Assembly (NCBI RefSeq): GCF_000260115.1
Contig: NZ_JH651379.1
Location: 248,001-312,000 of the forward strand
Reading direction: 5' to 3'
Length of the DNA stretch: 64,000 nucleotides
Origin: Galbibacter orientalis DSM 19592
GTDB lineage: Bacteria; Bacteroidota; Bacteroidia; Flavobacteriales; Flavobacteriaceae
Shown: positions 23,583 to 33,063 of the stretch, piece by piece
Position numbering within the stretch: the stretch's first letter is position 1
Layout of the letters: the number at the start of each line of letters is the position of its first letter
The notes under the pieces: model-generated
Told to the model about the DNA's origin: nothing
Seen by the model: the letters and a program-made list of their open reading frames with translations, nothing else
The model's database searches: none
Position numbers and translations under genes: made by a program

Positions 23583-25499
23583 TTATTGAAGATTTTGTAG
23601 TTCTTCTGTTAGCAAATACCATTCTTCAGTTTGCTTTTCTAGTTGTTCTTTCTTCTTATTATAATTTTTAAAAAAGTTAGGTTTCGCAATAAGCTCATCA
23701 TGGTTTGTAGCCAATTCAGCATCAATCGTTGCAATCTCTTTTTCCAATTCGGCTACCGCTGCTTCCGCCTTACTTACTCTATTTTTTAAAGATTTTAATT
23801 TCTTCTGGTCTTCAAAAGATAATTTCTCCGAAGATTCGTTTTTTTGCGCACTTTTGGCTACTTCAGTTTTCTTTTCTACCGCTCTAAAATCTTCAACTTT
23901 TCTTTCTTCCAAATAGAAATTTATATCTCCTAAAAACTCTTTTATTTTACCATCTCTAAATTCGTAAACACTATCTGTTAACCCTTGAAGAAAATCTCGG
24001 TCGTGAGACACTAATAACAAAGTCCCTTCAAAATTCTGTAATGCTACTTTTAAAACATTTTTAGATTTAATATCCAAATGGTTGGTAGGCTCATCCATTA
24101 CCAATACATTAAAAGGATGTAATAACATTTTACAAAGAGCTAACCTATTTCTTTCTCCTCCAGAAAGTACTTTCACTTTTTTATCCACATCGTCTCCACG
24201 AAATAAAAAGGATCCCAACATATCCCTAACCTTTGAACGATTACTGTCTCGAGCTTCATCTAACATAGTGTCGAGAATTGTTTTCTCGCCATCTAGATAA
24301 TCGGCTTGATTTTGAGCAAAATATCCTATTTGAACATTGTGTCCTAATTTAAGCGTTCCACTATTTTCAATTTCTCCTACAATAATTTTAGCCAAAGTAG
24401 TTTTTCCTTGACCATTTTGTCCTACAAAAGCAGTTTTAGTGTTACGCTCAATCATCATATCAACTTCATTAAGCACCACTTTCTCTCCATATTTTTTTCC
24501 AACCCTCTCTGCTTCTACAACAACTCTACCTGGCTGTACAGAAACTGGGAAACGAATATTCATTACCGCATTGTCTTCTTCGTCAACCTCAATTCTTTCT
24601 ACTTTGTCTAATTTTTTAATGAGCGACTGTGCCATGGAAGCTTTAGAAGCTTTTGCTCTAAACTTTTCAATTAACTTTTCGGTTTGCTGAATTTGCTTCT
24701 CTTGATTTTTTTGAGCATTCATTTGAAGCTCTCTCATCTCCGCTCTAAGCTCTAAATATTCGGAATAAGGTTTATTATAATCGTATGCTTTTCCTAAAGA
24801 AATTTCAATCGTACGGTTGGTAACATTGTCTAAAAACATTTTATCATGAGAAACAATAACAACTACCCCCGCATAGGTTTTCAAAAATTGCTCCAACCAA
24901 ATAATAGATTCTATATCCAAGTGGTTAGTTGGCTCATCCAGTAAAAGCACGTCGTTATCTTGTAGTAATAATTTGGCCAACTCAATACGCATACGCCACC
25001 CCCCAGAAAACGTATCGGTTAATTTATTAAAATCTTCCCTCTTAAAACCAAGTCCTAATAATACTCTTTCTGTTTTTCCTTGATAATTATAACCTCCAAT
25101 TATTTCGTAACGATGCGTTAAATCGCTCAAATCAATCATTAATTGATTATACGCTTCACTTTCGTAATCTGTACGCTCTACTAATTGACGGTTTATGTTG
25201 TCTAACTGAAGTTCCATCGCTTTAATTTCCTCAAAGGCTTGGTACGCTTCTTCTAGCACGGTATTTCCTAAAACAAAATCTATATCTTGTTTTAAAAAGC
25301 CTATTCGTACTTCTTTATCTGTTGAAATAACGCCACTGTCTGGCTCCATTTCTTTAGACAATAATTTGAGCATGGTAGACTTTCCTGCACCGTTTTTTCC
25401 GATAAGACCAACACGATCTCCAGGGCTTAATCTAAAAGCTATTTCTTCAAATAAATATTCCCCTCCAAAGGAGACAGAAAGGTTATGGACATTCAACAT
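23583..25499 (-). CDS. ABC-F family ATPase
   Basis: A cytosolic protein with two ATP-binding cassettes and no membrane domain, 638 residues long. Walker A motifs are GKNGAGKST (about residue 36) and GQNGQGKTT (about 360). Signature motifs are FSGGWRMRIELAK and LSGGERNRLALCK, and Walker B segments are VLLLDEPTNHLD and VLVMDEPTNHLD. The linker between the cassettes is helical, and the C-terminus is a coiled coil (about 555-638). ABC-F proteins act on the ribosome, for example to relieve stalling; some give antibiotic resistance. The C-terminal coiled coil resembles the Uup type. The gene stands alone with a terminator downstream. Confidence 0.92.
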   Translation of the reverse strand: MLNVHNLSVSFGGEYLFEEIAFRLSPGDRVGLIGKNGAGKSTMLKLLSKEMEPDSGVISTDKEVRIGFLKQDIDFVLGNTVLEEAYQAFEEIKAMELQLDNINRQLVERTDYESEAYNQLMIDLSDLTHRYEIIGGYNYQGKTERVLLGLGFKREDFNKLTDTFSGGWRMRIELAKLLLQDNDVLLLDEPTNHLDIESIIWLEQFLKTYAGVVVIVSHDKMFLDNVTNRTIEISLGKAYDYNKPYSEYLELRAEMRELQMNAQKNQEKQIQQTEKLIEKFRAKASKASMAQSLIKKLDKVERIEVDEEDNAVMNIRFPVSVQPGRVVVEAERVGKKYGEKVVLNEVDMMIERNTKTAFVGQNGQGKTTLAKIIVGEIENSGTLKLGHNVQIGYFAQNQADYLDGEKTILDTMLDEARDSNRSKVRDMLGSFLFRGDDVDKKVKVLSGGERNRLALCKMLLHPFNVLVMDEPTNHLDIKSKNVLKVALQNFEGTLLLVSHDRDFLQGLTDSVYEFRDGKIKEFLGDINFYLEERKVEDFRAVEKKTEVAKSAQKNESSEKLSFEDQKKLKSLKNRVSKAEAAVAELEKEIATIDAELATNHDELIAKPNFFKNYNKKKEQLEKQTEEWYLLTEELQNLQ

Positions 25500-25562
25500 T
25501 TTAATGATAATTATCAGTTAGAAAATACTAGAATATAGTACTTTTACATAAAATTTTTGCAA

Positions 25563-25967
25563 ATGTTAAAAAAAGGAAGCAAACTATACAGCATTTTAAC
25601 AGGAACTTGTCCTAAATGTCATGAAGAAAGCATGTATGCTAGTCAAAACATGTACAATCCGAGTGAAACATTACATATGAAAGAACATTGTGCCTCTTGT
25701 GGCACTAAATATAAAATAGAACCTTCCTTTTTTTACGGAGCTATGTATGTAAGTTATGCCGTTGGAACAGCTTTTGCTGTAGCTGCTTTTATCATTTCAT
25801 TTCTTTTTATTGGTACAAGTTTAAAAACTTCCTTTTTTGTAATTATTGGGACTATGATTGCTTTTATGCCAATAATTATGAGATTGTCAAGAAATATTTG
25901 GATTAATTTTTTCTTTAAATACGATTCAAAAGCAGCTGCGCAATATAAAAATATAGCAGAATCATAA
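25563..25967 (+). CDS. DUF983 membrane protein
   Basis: A 134-residue protein with an N-terminal zinc-ribbon-like pair (GTCPKCHEES and HCASCGTKY) followed by two membrane helices (about residues 60-110). This matches DUF983, whose role is unknown. The ATG at 25563 is preferred to a TTG two codons upstream. It is divergent from the ABC-F gene, sharing a short intergenic region of 63 bases that must hold both promoters. Confidence 0.85.
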   Translation: MLKKGSKLYSILTGTCPKCHEESMYASQNMYNPSETLHMKEHCASCGTKYKIEPSFFYGAMYVSYAVGTAFAVAAFIISFLFIGTSLKTSFFVIIGTMIAFMPIIMRLSRNIWINFFFKYDSKAAAQYKNIAES

Positions 25968-26085
25968 TCTTTTTAATTCCCCAGACATTGTCTTGAGTAT
26001 ATTAAAGAGGTCTGCATCGAAATAAGTTAAATTTATTTCTTTTGAATACCTCATGAGCTCGCCTCGAAGTAGCTGATTTAATTCT

Positions 26086-27162
26086 TTAAATATCTTTTTT
26101 TCCAACATATTTAGTTGGATACTTCTTTTTATACCGAACAATATCCATCTCCTTTTCTAAAGGAATGTTTTTTTCTATAGAATCAAATAGTTTTTTTGCT
26201 GCGTAAGGAGAAATCATCACTCCACGACTTCCTAATCCATTTAAAATATGAAGTCGTTCATATTGAGGGTGTGTCCCTATTAAAGGTCTCCTATCTGTTA
26301 CAGTAGGACGAACCCCTGCTAAATGATCAACTATTTTATAAGTGCTTTTCAAAAATTTTTGTAACCCTTCCTCTAATTCCTCTTTCGATTCTTGTGTAGG
26401 GGTATTAGTTTTATCTTTCCATTTATTAGTAGCCCCAACCTTAAACTTATTGCCTCCTAAGGGAATAATAAACACTCCAGATTTTAATATAAAATCCAAT
26501 TCCAAATCTTCTACCTCTATATCTAAAAGCTCCCCCTTAGTCCCTACCAACGGCAAATAATTAAAGTACTTATTTTTATTAAGCCCAAAACCTTCACAAA
26601 AAATAATGTGTTTTGCTTTAATACCTCTGTAAGCTACATAATCGTCGTTTACAACAAGTTCATCATAATTAAAACGCTCTTGAACTAAATTATCATTTTC
26701 CTTTAAATAGTTTATATAACTAAGTTGCAATAAATCCGTATCCACTCTTCCTGTTCCGAGCACTTCCCCAAAACCAAGAGGTGCATCTATATTTGGGTTT
26801 GTATTTTTAATTAATTTATCTGATAAAAAAGGCTGTAGTATAGGTTTATCAGAAGCCTCAAACCACATATTTTGCTCTTCTACGGAAACAAACCTTCTAA
26901 AAACTGGAGTTTTATAATCTATTTTAATGGAGAGTTTGTTTTCTAACTTTTTATAGTATGGAGTTAACATTGCTAACTGCTCTTGCGACCGCCAAACTCC
27001 CGTAAACCTTTTTAACGTAACAGGGTTATACATTCCGCCAGCAACATTTGAGGATTGTTGGGAATTGTCATCAAAAACAATATAAGATTTATTATTCTCT
27101 TCTAATTGCTCACAAAAAGCAATCCCACCTAGACCTACCCCAATAATTATATAATCAATCAT
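26086..27162 (-). CDS. FAD-dependent oxidoreductase (DAO family)
   Basis: A 358-residue flavoprotein. The N-terminal dinucleotide-binding fold reads IIIGVGLGGIAFCE, a second FAD contact region is near SSNVAGGMYNPVT, and the C-terminal segment LHILNGLGSRGVMISPYAAKKL is typical of D-amino-acid-oxidase-like enzymes. It would oxidise an amine or amino acid with FAD; the substrate is unknown. This is the last chromosomal gene before the IS21 element. Its 5' end faces the insertion with about 195 bases between. Confidence 0.88.
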   Translation of the reverse strand: MIDYIIIGVGLGGIAFCEQLEENNKSYIVFDDNSQQSSNVAGGMYNPVTLKRFTGVWRSQEQLAMLTPYYKKLENKLSIKIDYKTPVFRRFVSVEEQNMWFEASDKPILQPFLSDKLIKNTNPNIDAPLGFGEVLGTGRVDTDLLQLSYINYLKENDNLVQERFNYDELVVNDDYVAYRGIKAKHIIFCEGFGLNKNKYFNYLPLVGTKGELLDIEVEDLELDFILKSGVFIIPLGGNKFKVGATNKWKDKTNTPTQESKEELEEGLQKFLKSTYKIVDHLAGVRPTVTDRRPLIGTHPQYERLHILNGLGSRGVMISPYAAKKLFDSIEKNIPLEKEMDIVRYKKKYPTKYVGKKDI

Positions 27163-27224
27163 ACTACAAAAATACTATTTCTGATTGAGAACATAAGGAA
27201 AGAATGTTTTGTTATAGAGTAAAC

Positions 27225-27352
27225 TCCCTCGGAGCAAGCTCACCAGGCAATCAACCACCTCGAGGCAAGCCTACGAAGTGTTCAAAGGAAAAATAATTTA
27301 ATCCATTTAGACGTAGAGCCCTTCAGAAAACTCAGGACAAGCTCTGGGTGTA
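27225..27352. repeat. Low-complexity intergenic stretch with a dispersed repeat
   Basis: The stretch contains CCCTTCAGAAAACTCAGGAC followed by AAGCTC, a motif that occurs between genes in many Bacteroidota. A shorter relative (AAACTCAGGACAGGCTTTAG) lies at 54594-54613. The gene-free interval here is broken by the left end of the IS21 element. Confidence 0.4.
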
Positions 27353-27431
27353 AATTCCTGTAAAGTTGACCCACCCATTCCTGTTTAAATTGAGCATAGT
27401 AAAACAGGTTCTAAAAAGAGCAGTTTTGTGC

Positions 27432-28178
27432 TTATAAAAATATAAAATTTATCATTGTTTTTTCTTTTTTTCTCATGGATTCACCTTTAAGTTCCACTCT
27501 ATGTGCTGCATGTACCAGTCGATCTAAAATAGCATCAGCAATAGTTTGTTCTCCGATAATTTGATGCCATCCCATAATTGGTAGTTGTGAGGCTATGATA
27601 GTAGCACGTTTTCCATGTCTATCTTCGATGATTTCCATAAAAGCTTGTCTTTTATTAGTATCAAGTTCTTGAAGTCCAAAATCATCAAGAATGAGCAAAT
27701 CCTGTTTTTCTATTCTATCGATTTCTTTCATGTATGAACCGTCTGCTTTAGCTAGTTTGAGTTTAGCAAAAAGCTTATTGATATTGTAATATTTGACTTT
27801 ATACCCTAGAGAACAAGCTTGGTATCCAATAGCTGAGGCAATAAAGCTTTTACCAACACCTGTGCTTCCTGTAATGAGTATGTTTTCCTTGTTTTTAATA
27901 AACTCGCACGATGTGAACCTAATTAATAGGTTTTTGTCAATCATTCGGCTGGATTCAAAAGATATCTCTTCTACAGAAGCTTTATATCTAAACTTGGCTG
28001 CTTTGGTTAATCGTTCTATTTTTCTATTGTGTTTATCATCCCATTCAGATTGTAATAAATACGCTACTAGCTCATCATTAGTATATGCTAGATGATTTGC
28101 TTCTAGTGTTGTCGTAAAGGCTCTATGCATGCCATATAGCCTTAGTTGTTTCATTTGTTGTAATGTTTGGTCATTCAT
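27432..28178 (-). CDS. istB: IS21 helper ATPase IstB
   Basis: An AAA+ ATPase of 248 residues that assists the IstA transposase in choosing the target. Walker A is GSTGVGKSF (about residue 105), Walker B is DLLILDDFGL (about 170), and the N-terminal helical region carries LRLYGMHRAF, typical of the family. It follows istA with a 17-base gap. Length and motifs are complete, so the helper seems intact. Confidence 0.95.
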   Translation of the reverse strand: MNDQTLQQMKQLRLYGMHRAFTTTLEANHLAYTNDELVAYLLQSEWDDKHNRKIERLTKAAKFRYKASVEEISFESSRMIDKNLLIRFTSCEFIKNKENILITGSTGVGKSFIASAIGYQACSLGYKVKYYNINKLFAKLKLAKADGSYMKEIDRIEKQDLLILDDFGLQELDTNKRQAFMEIIEDRHGKRATIIASQLPIMGWHQIIGEQTIADAILDRLVHAAHRVELKGESMRKKEKTMINFIFL

Positions 28179-28195
28179 AATTTATAATGATTTAA

Positions 28196-29740
28196 TTATT
28201 TATAATAATCGCCCCCTCTGATGTTTCCATGCTTAGGGATTGTAGATTCTGTATTGGTATCTTCCTGTATAAAATCCAATCCTTTTTCAAGAATACTTTT
28301 AACACTTTGATAATTGATGCGTTCATAATCTAAAGCTCGTTTACAAGCATTATCAAGACGTTCATTCCCAACTTTTTTAGCTAGCCCTAATACACCAGCA
28401 CAAGATTTATAGGATTGTTCAGGATGTTGTCTTTTTCCTAATAATAAAGTGATGAAAGTTTTACAATGGCCTCCAATACCTTCAGCCCAATTTAAAAAGG
28501 TGTCAGGATTCCAATCAGCTACATAACGATGTGTTGAAGGCATATGCTCGCTATCGGTAGTGTAACCATGACGTTTTAAGCCTCTTTTATGAACAGCAAT
28601 CCGTTTTTGCTTATAGTAAATTTCAACGGTGTCTTTTGTATAAATGATGCGAACCTTCTTTCCTATATAACGATAAGGAACGCTGTAATAATGCTTATCT
28701 TTATTAATGTGGATATGAGAGGTCTTATATACTGTTCCCATTAGGTAGGCACGTAGTTGATATTTATCTGTAGGCAATGGCAATAATTCTTCTTGCTCCA
28801 AAGATGTAAATAAATCTAACCTAGAACAGTCCCTTGCTTGAAAGTTAATTTTATTATGCTTCCCCGTGAGTTCTAATACAGCTTCATTTAAAGCACTTAA
28901 GGTATAATAATCATTCCCATTTAATGGAGCAAAAACTCTTGTGTAGATAATCTTTACAGCATTTTCTACTAGTGCCTTATCTCTTGGACGATAGGTTCTT
29001 GTTGGAAGTATCGTGGTATCATAATGAGTTGCCATAGCCAATAAACTCTCATTAAGGATAGGCTCATACTTGCTACTTTTTGTAACAGCTGACTTTAAGT
29101 TATCAGTTACTATTGCTCTAGGAACGCCTCCGAAAAAATGTAATGCACCTACTATGCACCCAATAAAATCCTCTCGTTTTTGTGAACGACAAGCTTCTAC
29201 ATAGGTATAGCCGCTTGCTCCTAGTACAGCAATAAATACTTCCATTTCTTTTAGTAAACCAGTAGCGGGATCTATGATAGCTAATTTCTTTCCTGTGAAG
29301 TCCACAAACATTTTATCCCCAGCCTTATGGTTAAATCGCATGACTGGATTTTGAGTACGAGACCAAACTCTATACAAATGACAAAATCTAGAATAAGAGA
29401 TAAATACCTTTTTATTTTGATAATAGTCCTCCCAGATCATGTAACGAGTAACTCCAACCTTTTTAAGGCGTTTGCTTACCTCTGGGTATAACTTAAAAAC
29501 ATACTCATGACGAGTCGTTATGTGGGTCTCATCAATATGCAATAATATACGTAAATCTTCAAAACCAAGCTTATCAACCTCTTCACTTGTAAGCTTGCTC
29601 TTTAGTAATAATTCGATGTATTTGCGAACAGTATTCCTGGATATACCAAGTTGTTTACTGATGCTCCGCTTACTAACTCCTTGAGTATGTAAACGATATA
29701 GTTGTTTGATTTTTCGCATGTCTAAATGTATGTTTGCCAT
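28196..29740 (-). CDS. istA: IS21 transposase IstA
   Basis: A DDE-type transposase of 514 residues. The N-terminal helix-turn-helix region includes YRLHTQGVSKRSISKQLGIS. The integrase-like core starts near 130 with KMFVDFTGKKL (first Asp) and continues with RAIVTDNLKSAV (second Asp) and DKALVENAVKII (Glu). The C-terminal beta-barrel-type DNA-binding region reads YYSVPYRYIGKKVR. All catalytic residues are present and no frameshift is seen, so the element could be active. Confidence 0.95.
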   Translation of the reverse strand: MANIHLDMRKIKQLYRLHTQGVSKRSISKQLGISRNTVRKYIELLLKSKLTSEEVDKLGFEDLRILLHIDETHITTRHEYVFKLYPEVSKRLKKVGVTRYMIWEDYYQNKKVFISYSRFCHLYRVWSRTQNPVMRFNHKAGDKMFVDFTGKKLAIIDPATGLLKEMEVFIAVLGASGYTYVEACRSQKREDFIGCIVGALHFFGGVPRAIVTDNLKSAVTKSSKYEPILNESLLAMATHYDTTILPTRTYRPRDKALVENAVKIIYTRVFAPLNGNDYYTLSALNEAVLELTGKHNKINFQARDCSRLDLFTSLEQEELLPLPTDKYQLRAYLMGTVYKTSHIHINKDKHYYSVPYRYIGKKVRIIYTKDTVEIYYKQKRIAVHKRGLKRHGYTTDSEHMPSTHRYVADWNPDTFLNWAEGIGGHCKTFITLLLGKRQHPEQSYKSCAGVLGLAKKVGNERLDNACKRALDYERINYQSVKSILEKGLDFIQEDTNTESTIPKHGNIRGGDYYK

Positions 29741-29884
29741 GGTTATTTTTCTTGATTATAACCATACAAGTTATTTAATACATGCTCTTTCTAGAGGTGG
29801 GTCAATTTAGACAGGAATACCCGGGTCACTTTAAATAGGATTCAGTGGGTCACTTTCGCAGGATTACATGGGTCAGTTTGGCAA

Positions 29885-30673
29885 GAATTTCCAGTTAGAC
29901 AATACACCTATTTAGATAGTCTGTACAGTCAATTTGCAAGTGCTGCAAAGAAAAGATATAATGTTGGCGAAACCAATTTATTGGAAAAACTTACGGCAGA
30001 AACGAAGCAAAAAGAAATAGCCATTGCTTTAACCCAAGCACATGAGGATGTTTCAAGAGCACATACCATTCTCAATCAATGGGTGCAAAGTGACACATTG
30101 ATTACGGTAAGTGAAGACAAACTTCCAAGGCTAGCATTAGAGGAGCTCAATATCACTAACCACCCAGGAATGTTGTATTACAATTCAGAAGAAAGTTTGG
30201 CAAAATCCTCACTCTCGTTAGAACGACAAAAGTTATTGCCCGATATACATTTTTCAGTATTTCAAGGCACTAATAATGGTGTGAATGCAAAAAACTACAA
30301 TGGGTTTCAAGTGGGTGTTGCAGTACCGTTGTGGTTTGGAGCAAACAAATCAAAAATTAATGCCGCAAAAACCGAAACTATGATTGTGGCCAATGAATTT
30401 GAAAATTATAAAATTCAACTGCAATCAAATTATGATGCCCTTCTTTCTGATTTAAAAAAATATCAAGAAACGGTTGATTATTATGAAACTACAGGTAAGA
30501 AACTTTCAAAGGAATTAACAACAACCGCTTCAAAAGCATTTCAAAATGGCGAGATAGATTTCTTGCAATATGTACAGCTATTGGAAAGTTCAAAAAACAT
30601 TGAAATCAATTATTTACAGAACTTAAACAAGTACAACAATACCGTTTTAGAGTTAAACTATTTAACCAATTAA
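29885..30673 (+). pseudogene. TolC-family outer-membrane factor, 5' end lost at the IS21 element
   Basis: The open frame runs from the IS edge (EFPVRQYTYLDSLYSQF) to a stop at 30673. It holds the second half of a TolC/CusC-type efflux channel: paired long helices (KRYNVGETNLLEKLTAETKQ, later QNGEIDFLQYVQLLESS) and a strand region (QVGVAVPLWFGANKSKINAAK). In Bacteroidota this domain is often fused to the C-terminus of a CusA/CzcA pump, so the lost part may have been a pump. Without its signal and first half it cannot work. An internal TTG at 29981 is not a credible start. It ends two bases before the adaptor gene, with which it formed an operon. Confidence 0.85.
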
Positions 30674-30675
30674 AA

Positions 30676-31842
30676 ATGAAAAATCCACACAACAATTCAT
30701 CAAATTCAATTTTTTTCAAAAGCCTTTTATTGGTCGCAATAATGGCTTTAGCTTCTTGTAACTCAAATGAAAAAACTGAAGCTGCAAATACAGCCGAAAC
30801 TGAAACAACTGAAGATACCGACATCATTACAATTACAGAAAATCAGTTTTCTGCAGGAAATATGGAAGTTGGAAAAGTAACCACGCAGCCTTTTAACACC
30901 ATTGTAAAAGCCAATGGTATGTTTGCTGTGCCACCAGAAAACCAAGCAGATGTAAGTGCTTATTTTGCAGGCTATGTAAAAAACATCAGCCTGTTACCAG
31001 GCGACCCTGTTAAAAAAGGACAGACCTTATTCACGATTGAAAATCCTGAATACGTGCAAGTACAACAAGATTTCTTAGAAGCCAAAGGACGTTTGAGCTA
31101 CTTAAAATCAGATTATGAGCGCCAAAAGGAGTTGATGGCAGATAACGTAACCTCAAAAAAGAATTTTCTAAAAGCAGAATCGGAATATACTGTAACCATG
31201 GCGCAATATCAATCCCTTAAAAAGAAGTTGAGCTTAATGAACATTAATCCGAATACATTATCGGGAGAGAATATTCGTTCAGTCATTAGCGTACTATCGC
31301 CATTATCGGGTTATGCAACAACCATTAATGCTACTAAAGGAATGTACTTAAATCCTTCGGATGTTGCTGTAACCGTTACTAATACTGATGATTTACACAT
31401 TGAACTAAAGATTTTCGAAAAAGACCTTCCAATGGTAAAAGAAGGACAATTTATTAATGTACGACTACAAAATGATATGAATAAAGTGTATCAAGGCAAA
31501 GTGCATTTAGTAAATAAAGCGATAAATGCCCAAGACAGAACCGTCGCCATTCACGGCGATTTGGTAAACGAAAGTGATGTAAAACTATTTGCACCTGGAA
31601 TGTATATAGAAGGAGAAATATTAACTACCACTTCAGAACATCCTGCGTTACCAGTAGAAGCAGTTGCGAATATTGATAATGACTACTTTGTTTTGGTTAA
31701 AGAAAACGGTACAACTTTTAAAAGGGTGTTAGTCAAAGTGGGTGCTGCTAATAATGGCTTTATTCAAATAATTAACGCCAATGATTTTAAACCAGATACA
31801 GAATTTTTGACCAAAGGGACATTTAATCTAATAACAGAATAG
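30676..31842 (+). CDS. Efflux RND periplasmic adaptor lipoprotein
   Basis: A membrane-fusion protein of 388 residues. A lipoprotein signal ends in ALASCNSNEK (Cys about 28). The barrel-sandwich domain follows (FAGYVKNISLLPGDPVKKGQTLFTIENPEY), then a helical hairpin (about 125-190), the second lipoyl half (SPLSGYATTINATKG) and beta-barrel regions to the end. It would connect a metal RND pump to the TolC factor encoded just upstream, which is now truncated, so the adaptor has lost its local partners. The next gene starts at the very next base, indicating tight coupling. Confidence 0.9.
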   Translation: MKNPHNNSSNSIFFKSLLLVAIMALASCNSNEKTEAANTAETETTEDTDIITITENQFSAGNMEVGKVTTQPFNTIVKANGMFAVPPENQADVSAYFAGYVKNISLLPGDPVKKGQTLFTIENPEYVQVQQDFLEAKGRLSYLKSDYERQKELMADNVTSKKNFLKAESEYTVTMAQYQSLKKKLSLMNINPNTLSGENIRSVISVLSPLSGYATTINATKGMYLNPSDVAVTVTNTDDLHIELKIFEKDLPMVKEGQFINVRLQNDMNKVYQGKVHLVNKAINAQDRTVAIHGDLVNESDVKLFAPGMYIEGEILTTTSEHPALPVEAVANIDNDYFVLVKENGTTFKRVLVKVGAANNGFIQIINANDFKPDTEFLTKGTFNLITE

Positions 31843-32559
31843 ATGGAAGATAAAGAACAAGGATTAGACAATTATTTAGATAGCCATTTCATCCACAGAA
31901 GTAATTGGTTAAGAGCAGCGGTACTTGGCGCAAATGACGGTATTTTATCAACAGCAAGTCTCGCCATAGGTGTTGCAGCTGCAAGTGCGACACGAGAGCC
32001 TATTATTTTGGCAACATTAGCAGGTCTTGTTGCTGGTGCTTTGTCAATGGCAGCAGGAGAATACGTTTCCGTGAGTTCACAAACCGATGTGGAAAAGGCA
32101 GACATTGAACGCGAAAAACAAGAATTAAGCGAAATGCCCGAAATTGAATTACAACGCCTTGCAGAAATTTATGAAAAAAGAGGTTTGAAAAAAGAAACAG
32201 CTTTAACCGTAGCTAAAGAATTAACAGAACACGATGCTTTGGGTGCACACATTAGAGATGAATTGGGAATAAATGAAATTAGCCAAGCCAAACCTATTCA
32301 AGCGGCTTTTGCATCTGGGGCGGCATTTACCGTAGGTGGATTACTTCCTTTTTTGGTAACACTTTTTCTGCCTTTAAATAGTATGGAATATTCTCTTTAT
32401 GGTTTTGCACTTTTCTTCTTGATAATTCTGGGAGCACTAGCTGCTAAAACAGGCGGTTCAAATATCGTTAAAGCCATTGCTCGTATCACGTTTTGGGGAA
32501 CAGTTGCAATGGGTCTAACTGCATTGGTCGGTTACTTGTTCAATGTAAATATGGTTTAA
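31843..32559 (+). CDS. VIT1/CCC1-family transporter
   Basis: A membrane transporter of 238 residues in the family that moves Fe2+ or Mn2+ into vacuoles in eukaryotes and out of the cytosol in bacteria. The opening segment HRSNWLRAAVLGANDGILST is the family hallmark (helix 1), followed by helix 2 with AGALSMAAGEYVSVSSQTD. A charged cytosolic helical domain (about 85-150) and three C-terminal helices complete it. It fits the metal-homeostasis content of this part of the island and starts right after the adaptor stop codon. Confidence 0.92.
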   Translation: MEDKEQGLDNYLDSHFIHRSNWLRAAVLGANDGILSTASLAIGVAAASATREPIILATLAGLVAGALSMAAGEYVSVSSQTDVEKADIEREKQELSEMPEIELQRLAEIYEKRGLKKETALTVAKELTEHDALGAHIRDELGINEISQAKPIQAAFASGAAFTVGGLLPFLVTLFLPLNSMEYSLYGFALFFLIILGALAAKTGGSNIVKAIARITFWGTVAMGLTALVGYLFNVNMV

Positions 32560-32574
32560 ACAAAAAAATAAATT

Positions 32575-33063
32575 ATGAACGACGCACATTTTCATTTAGT
32601 AGTCAATCATTTGCCTATTGTGGGCGTATTGATTGGTTTTTTAGTGTTGTTAGCAGGTTTAATTATGAAAAAACCGCAAATCAAAAATACAGCATTAGGT
32701 ATTTTTATTTTTTCTGCATTAACAGCTATTGCAGCTTTTTTAACAGGTGAAGGTGCTGAAGAAATAGTTGAGAATTTACCTGGAATTAGTGAAACACTAA
32801 TCCATAAACACGAAGATTATGCAGAATTGTTTCTTACGATGATGCTGATTTTAGGAGGCGTATCGCTAATAACCTTGTTTTTACAATACAAAAAGTTGCC
32901 ATTCTCAAAATATGGATTTGTACTCATTTTACTGCTTTCTATGGTAACAATGGGAATTGCTAAATACGTTGGGACAAGTGGCGGAGAAATAACACACATA
33001 GAGATTAGAAGCGATGCAAATGTTATTCAATTAGATGGAAACCAGGACCACAACGATGATTAG
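32575..33063 (+). CDS. Four-helix membrane protein (DUF2231-like)
   Basis: A 162-residue integral membrane protein with four predicted helices (about residues 15-32, 42-58, 82-102 and 112-132), starting MNDAHFHLVVNHLPIVGVLIG. The early His residues (HFH, NHLP) and general layout resemble the DUF2231-type proteins, some of which may bind haem. The tail after helix four is soluble and acidic. It belongs to the same run as the VIT-type transporter. The function is unknown. Confidence 0.7.
   Translation: MNDAHFHLVVNHLPIVGVLIGFLVLLAGLIMKKPQIKNTALGIFIFSALTAIAAFLTGEGAEEIVENLPGISETLIHKHEDYAELFLTMMLILGGVSLITLFLQYKKLPFSKYGFVLILLLSMVTMGIAKYVGTSGGEITHIEIRSDANVIQLDGNQDHNDD

Larger units (their letters stand above)
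27359..29883 (-). mobile_element. IS21-family insertion sequence
   Basis: It carries istA and istB on the minus strand. The ends are related: TGTAAAGTTGACCCA at the left and, reversed, TGCCAAACTGACCCA at the right. The right end holds about four tandem units of 23-24 bases built on TGGGTCAcTTT and AGGATT; the left end holds two, which are likely transposase sites. The two outer flanks show no clear direct target duplication. The similarity of the ends may extend a few bases further out (AAATTC), so the boundaries are good to about seven bases. Confidence 0.88.

Noticed and set aside
29981-30673. A shorter intact TolC-like protein starting at the TTG
   Set aside because: The homologous frame continues upstream to the IS edge, so the gene is truncated and does not start there.
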